This document shows, one piece after another, positions 61,324-64,000 of a DNA stretch of 64,000 nt (positions are counted from its first letter, which is position 1; the number at the start of each line of letters is the position of its first letter). Under the pieces are notes generated by a model that was not told the DNA's origin, did no database searches, and saw only the letters and a program-made list of their open reading frames with translations. Source of the stretch: DT-110 sp030148525 (GTDB lineage: Bacteria > Bacteroidota > Bacteroidia > Chitinophagales > Saprospiraceae); the NCBI GenBank assembly GCA_965227445.1, contig OZ245751.1:1116001-1180000 (forward strand), written 5' to 3'. The translations under genes were made by a program, and so were the position numbers.

Positions 61324-63045
61324 ATGCCACGCAAAATCCTCCTTTCCTTCCTCGGAACAAACAACTACGAACCCGTCAGCTACTATGTAGAACGTAGTGC
61401 GGGGAATTCACCAGTAGAGAAATACGTACAAAAAACTATTCTCAATTACCTGGCCGGTAGCTTTGGACCGAATGACCATGCCTTTATCTTTCTGACCGAT
61501 GAAGCCCGCAATACTAATTGGGACAATGATGGCCACTTCGACTACAAAACGAAAGCCAGGATTCCTAACACAGGGCTTGCCAAACAGATTGAAACCGAAG
61601 CCTATCATTTTGGCGTAAGCCCTATCCAGGTGAATAGTGAGTCCGAACCGGAGGCCATCTGGGAAACCTTCGAAAGAGTGTATGAATGCATACAGCCCGG
61701 AGATGAAGTCTACCTGGATATTACCCATTCCTGGCGCTACCTGCCCATGCTCGGTATGACCCTCCTCAACTACGCTAAAGTGCTAAAGCAGATCACCGTG
61801 AAAGCCATTTACTACGGTGCTTTTGAACAACTGGGTACGTTCCAGGAAGTAAAGAAAATGCCTTTGGACGGGCGCCCGGTTCCCATACTTAACCTGGTGA
61901 GCTTCTCGGAATTACAAGATTGGACGGTCGCTGCCGATGATTTCGTTTTGGATGGAAATCCAGATCGGCTGGCTGCCCTGACCAACAAAAACCTTTCGGG
62001 GATCATGCGGAGTAGTCAGGGGAAAGATGAAGTGGCAAAGAATATGCGGGAAGTGACTAGTCGAATAAACCAGCTAGTTCCTCTGATCACTACGAACCGG
62101 GGTAGTGACCTTTGGAAGTACGATTATGAAGCCCTGCAACAGGCGCTAGATCGGTTTTCCGGGGAGCGCAGCTACATTAAACCGTTGAATGATGTAGTCG
62201 AGCATATCAAAAATAAGGTGCAGGACTTTCAGGCAGAGGGGCATTTTCAATGGCTGGAGTCGGTAGCCTGGTGCATCGAACACCGTCTGGTCCAGCAGGG
62301 GATTACACAGCTGCAGGAAGGATTGGTTAGCTGGCTTTGTCAATACTATGAACAAAAACAATGGGCCGAGCCTGGATTTTTTGATATGCATAAAAACGGA
62401 AGAGGTCGTGATTTGATTACAAAGGCCATACAATTCATCGGTAATGCGCCTCCTGAAGAAAAATGGAAAGGGGTCATTGGGCGTCGCCCCGAATTAGGCT
62501 ACCGGGTGATGGAGGACGCTCTGGCTCAAGAGTTACACAAGCCCTTTGCCAAGCTAACCGCTGCCCGGAATGATATTAATCACGGTGGTTATATCGAAGA
62601 GAAAATGAAAAAAGCCGATCGGTTTTATACCATTTTGGAAGACTGCTATTCCGAGATTGCCAATTCCTTAGAGCGGTTTTTACCAAAGCAACAAACCGGT
62701 CTACTCAATGTATCTAATCATCCATCTGATGGCTGGTCACAAGAACAAAGGAACGCTGCTTTAAAACAGTTTAATGCCATTTCGGATAAGCCGTTCCCAG
62801 CTATCGATCCCGATTTGAGTGAAGAAGGGCTAAATAAGCTGGTCAATGAATTCTTCGATTCCATTATCGAACTATCCCCCACCGCCGTCCACATCATGGG
62901 CGAGATGACGTTCACCTTTGCCCTGGTACAGCGCCTGAAAGCAGCTGGTATTACCTGTATAGCATCTACTACCGAACGATTGGTTACGGAAGAGGAGGGG
63001 AAGAAAATAGTAACCTTCAAGTTTGTGCGGTTTAGACCGTATTAA
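61324..63045 (+). CDS. CARF-HEPN effector (Csx2/TM1812-like) with extra C-terminal domain
   Basis: 573 residues. The CARF domain of the TM1812/Csx2 group (about 1-200) starts KILLSFLGTNNYEPVSYYVE and holds LDITHSWRYLPML. A helical HEPN domain follows with R415xxxxH420 (ARNDINHG), the RNase signature, so an intact cyclic-oligoadenylate-activated RNase is predicted. Residues about 465-573 are a further small alpha/beta domain (AVHIMGEMTFTFALVQRLKA, ITCIASTTERLV, FKFVRFRPY) that ordinary Csx1/Csx2 lack. Its job is unknown; a ring nuclease or ligand-binding role would fit a self-limiting effector (inference). Confidence 0.88.
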   Translation: MPRKILLSFLGTNNYEPVSYYVERSAGNSPVEKYVQKTILNYLAGSFGPNDHAFIFLTDEARNTNWDNDGHFDYKTKARIPNTGLAKQIETEAYHFGVSPIQVNSESEPEAIWETFERVYECIQPGDEVYLDITHSWRYLPMLGMTLLNYAKVLKQITVKAIYYGAFEQLGTFQEVKKMPLDGRPVPILNLVSFSELQDWTVAADDFVLDGNPDRLAALTNKNLSGIMRSSQGKDEVAKNMREVTSRINQLVPLITTNRGSDLWKYDYEALQQALDRFSGERSYIKPLNDVVEHIKNKVQDFQAEGHFQWLESVAWCIEHRLVQQGITQLQEGLVSWLCQYYEQKQWAEPGFFDMHKNGRGRDLITKAIQFIGNAPPEEKWKGVIGRRPELGYRVMEDALAQELHKPFAKLTAARNDINHGGYIEEKMKKADRFYTILEDCYSEIANSLERFLPKQQTGLLNVSNHPSDGWSQEQRNAALKQFNAISDKPFPAIDPDLSEEGLNKLVNEFFDSIIELSPTAVHIMGEMTFTFALVQRLKAAGITCIASTTERLVTEEEGKKIVTFKFVRFRPY

Positions 63046-63201
63046 TGCAACAGAAATAAGCTTTTTGCGTAAGCTAAAGATTAATAATACCCTGATTTAC
63101 AGAGGTTGAATTGAGCAATTCCCATCCAGTCCCGAGTAGGTTTGCAATGCTCATGATTGTCGATAATAGACAAATGTCTTGCAGTACTTATCCCGGATAA
63201 T

Positions 63202-63812
63202 ATGGTAACCTTAACACCACAGCAACAGCAGGCGCTGGAAAAGCTCCAATTCTTCACCAATGACCCCAAGGGACGGGCATTTGTCCTGCGTGGTTATGCA
63301 GGTACGGGGAAAACCACCTTATTAGGCCGCTATGCATCCTGGCTGAACGACCAACAGTTTGAGCCTGTCTTGTTGGCTACCACCGGCCGGGCAGCAAAGG
63401 TTCTGGCCGCTAAAACGGACTTGTCAACCCAGACTATCCACTCCTGTGTATACCAGTTTAATGATATGTCGGAGGTGGGGGAGTCTGGGGAGCAGCTTAC
63501 GCTGCAGTTCGGTGTGCGCACACCACCCGAGGATGCCGATAACCAGGTGTATATCGTCGATGAGGCCTCCATGATTGCCAATACCGCCACTACCGGAGGA
63601 CAAGTAGCCAAGTTTGGTTCAGGTCATCTATTGCTTGATTTTTTGGCTTTTACGGAGCGCCGCAAAGTAGTATTTGTAGGGGATCCGTGCCAGTTGCCGC
63701 CCGTAAGTGCGGATACTTAAATGATAATTTCTGGATAAAAGATTTTGGCATTCGTCAGCCGGAAGTGGCAAAACGGCAATTCATCCGCAATCAGCAAAAA
63801 AAGAAACGGTAG
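63202..63812 (+). pseudogene. Broken RecD/UvrD-like helicase
   Basis: From the ATG at 63202 (MVTLTPQQQQALEKL) 172 residues show GYAGTGKTTL (Walker A), ATTGRAAKVLA (motif Ia), VYIVDEAS (Walker B) and GDPCQLPPV (motif III), as in RecD-type superfamily 1 helicases. A stop follows at 63718-63720, right after motif III. The next 30 codons, in a shifted frame (NDNFWIKDFGIRQPEVAKRQ), are open to TAG at 63810 and may be the original C-terminal tail after an internal deletion. The motor's second RecA domain is gone, so it is inactive. It sits between the effector genes and cas1. Confidence 0.75.
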
Positions 63813-63858
63813 CTCAACCTCAACCCCCAAACCTCAAACCTCAAACCTCAAACCTGAC
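63813..63858. repeat. Heptamer tandem repeat (CTCAAAC type)
   Basis: Four near-perfect CTCAAAC units, complement of the GTTTGAG block at 32604-32640, ending 5 bp before the cas1 start. Confidence 0.85.
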
Positions 63859-63862
63859 ACGT

Positions 63863-64000
63863 ATGCATATCATTTTAAACTCCTACGGCACCTCCCTGCA
63901 GCGCGACCAGAACCGGTTTGTAGTGTATACCCAGGATAGTAAAAACCATATACCACCGGGAAAGGTGAAATCGATCAGCATCAGTAAAGGAGCGCGTATC
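63863..64000 (+). CDS. cas1: Cas1 integrase, N-terminal part (window end)
   Basis: The first 46 codons, MHIILNSYGTSLQRDQNRFV and on to KVKSISISKGARI, match the N-terminal beta-domain of Cas1, where the strand I-L-N-S-Y-G-T-S and the ...SISISKGARI strand are typical. The gene continues past 64000. Cas1 inserts new spacers with Cas2, which must lie outside the window. Its presence suggests the array can still acquire spacers. Confidence 0.88.
   Translation, partial: MHIILNSYGTSLQRDQNRFVVYTQDSKNHIPPGKVKSISISKGARI

Overview
The window looks like a chromosome segment of a Bacteroidota bacterium, most plausibly a Saprospiria (Lewinella-like) marine or wastewater organism. The signs are several large secreted proteins ending in type IX secretion (T9SS) sorting domains, a PorP/SprF pseudogene beside a CHU_C-type fragment, weak Shine-Dalgarno sequences and HYR-like repeat adhesin/protease architecture. 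The species is inferred from these features only.

Layout. (1) 0-12 kb: a giant Ser/Thr kinase-ATPase-GAF-histidine kinase, a KS-III-like protein lacking the usual nucleophilic cysteine, and two FAD amine oxidases bracketing a ThDP-dependent carboligase. The set resembles a small-molecule biosynthetic cluster. (2) 12-24 kb: small toxin-antitoxin-like genes, then a ~10 kb segment bounded by two ~460 bp direct repeats, each containing a tRNA 3' end. The segment holds an operon of an M43-type pseudo-protease, an RHS/YD-repeat polymorphic toxin and a probable immunity protein, plus an IS21 remnant. The intact tRNA at its right edge is tRNA-Arg(UCU) split by a group I intron. (3) 24-33 kb: a membrane protein of unknown function, an IS5-like MITE that has disrupted a decayed T9SS operon, two secreted T9SS-sorted proteins and a small PH-like membrane protein. 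(4) 33-47 kb: a 2114-residue subtilase with 12 tandem HYR-like modules, arrays of REP-like palindromes around a Y1 (IS200/RAYT-like) transposase, hemerythrin and rhodanese stress proteins, an N-acyl-D-amino-acid deacylase and a WYL regulator. (5) 47.2-64 kb: a type III-B CRISPR-Cas locus.

The CRISPR locus reads left to right: a terminator, an AT-rich leader, 11 intact 37-nt repeats plus one broken repeat, about 1.25 kb of tandem palindrome-rich units that have copied the broken repeat, then cas6-cmr1-cas10-cmr3-[CARF/PD-(D/E)XK-like effector]-[YhcG/DUF1016-like]-cmr4-cmr5-cmr6-[unknown]-[CARF-HEPN with an extra C-terminal domain]-[broken RecD-like helicase]-cas1 (cut by the window end). Cas10 has an intact GGDD cyclase motif and no HD nuclease domain. 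Together with two CARF effectors of different chemistry this points to defence through cyclic oligoadenylate signalling. The likely flow is Cas6 processing of the array transcript, target RNA binding and cutting by the Cmr complex, cyclic oligoadenylate made by Cas10, then activation of the two effectors. The YhcG-like protein inside the operon has a glycine in place of a catalytic acid, and the 159-residue protein is unrecognised; these are the most likely undescribed parts.

Intergenic DNA is unusually rich in repeats: heptamer tandem repeats, REP-like hairpins, a MITE and stacked hairpins. Some of it has entered coding sequence.
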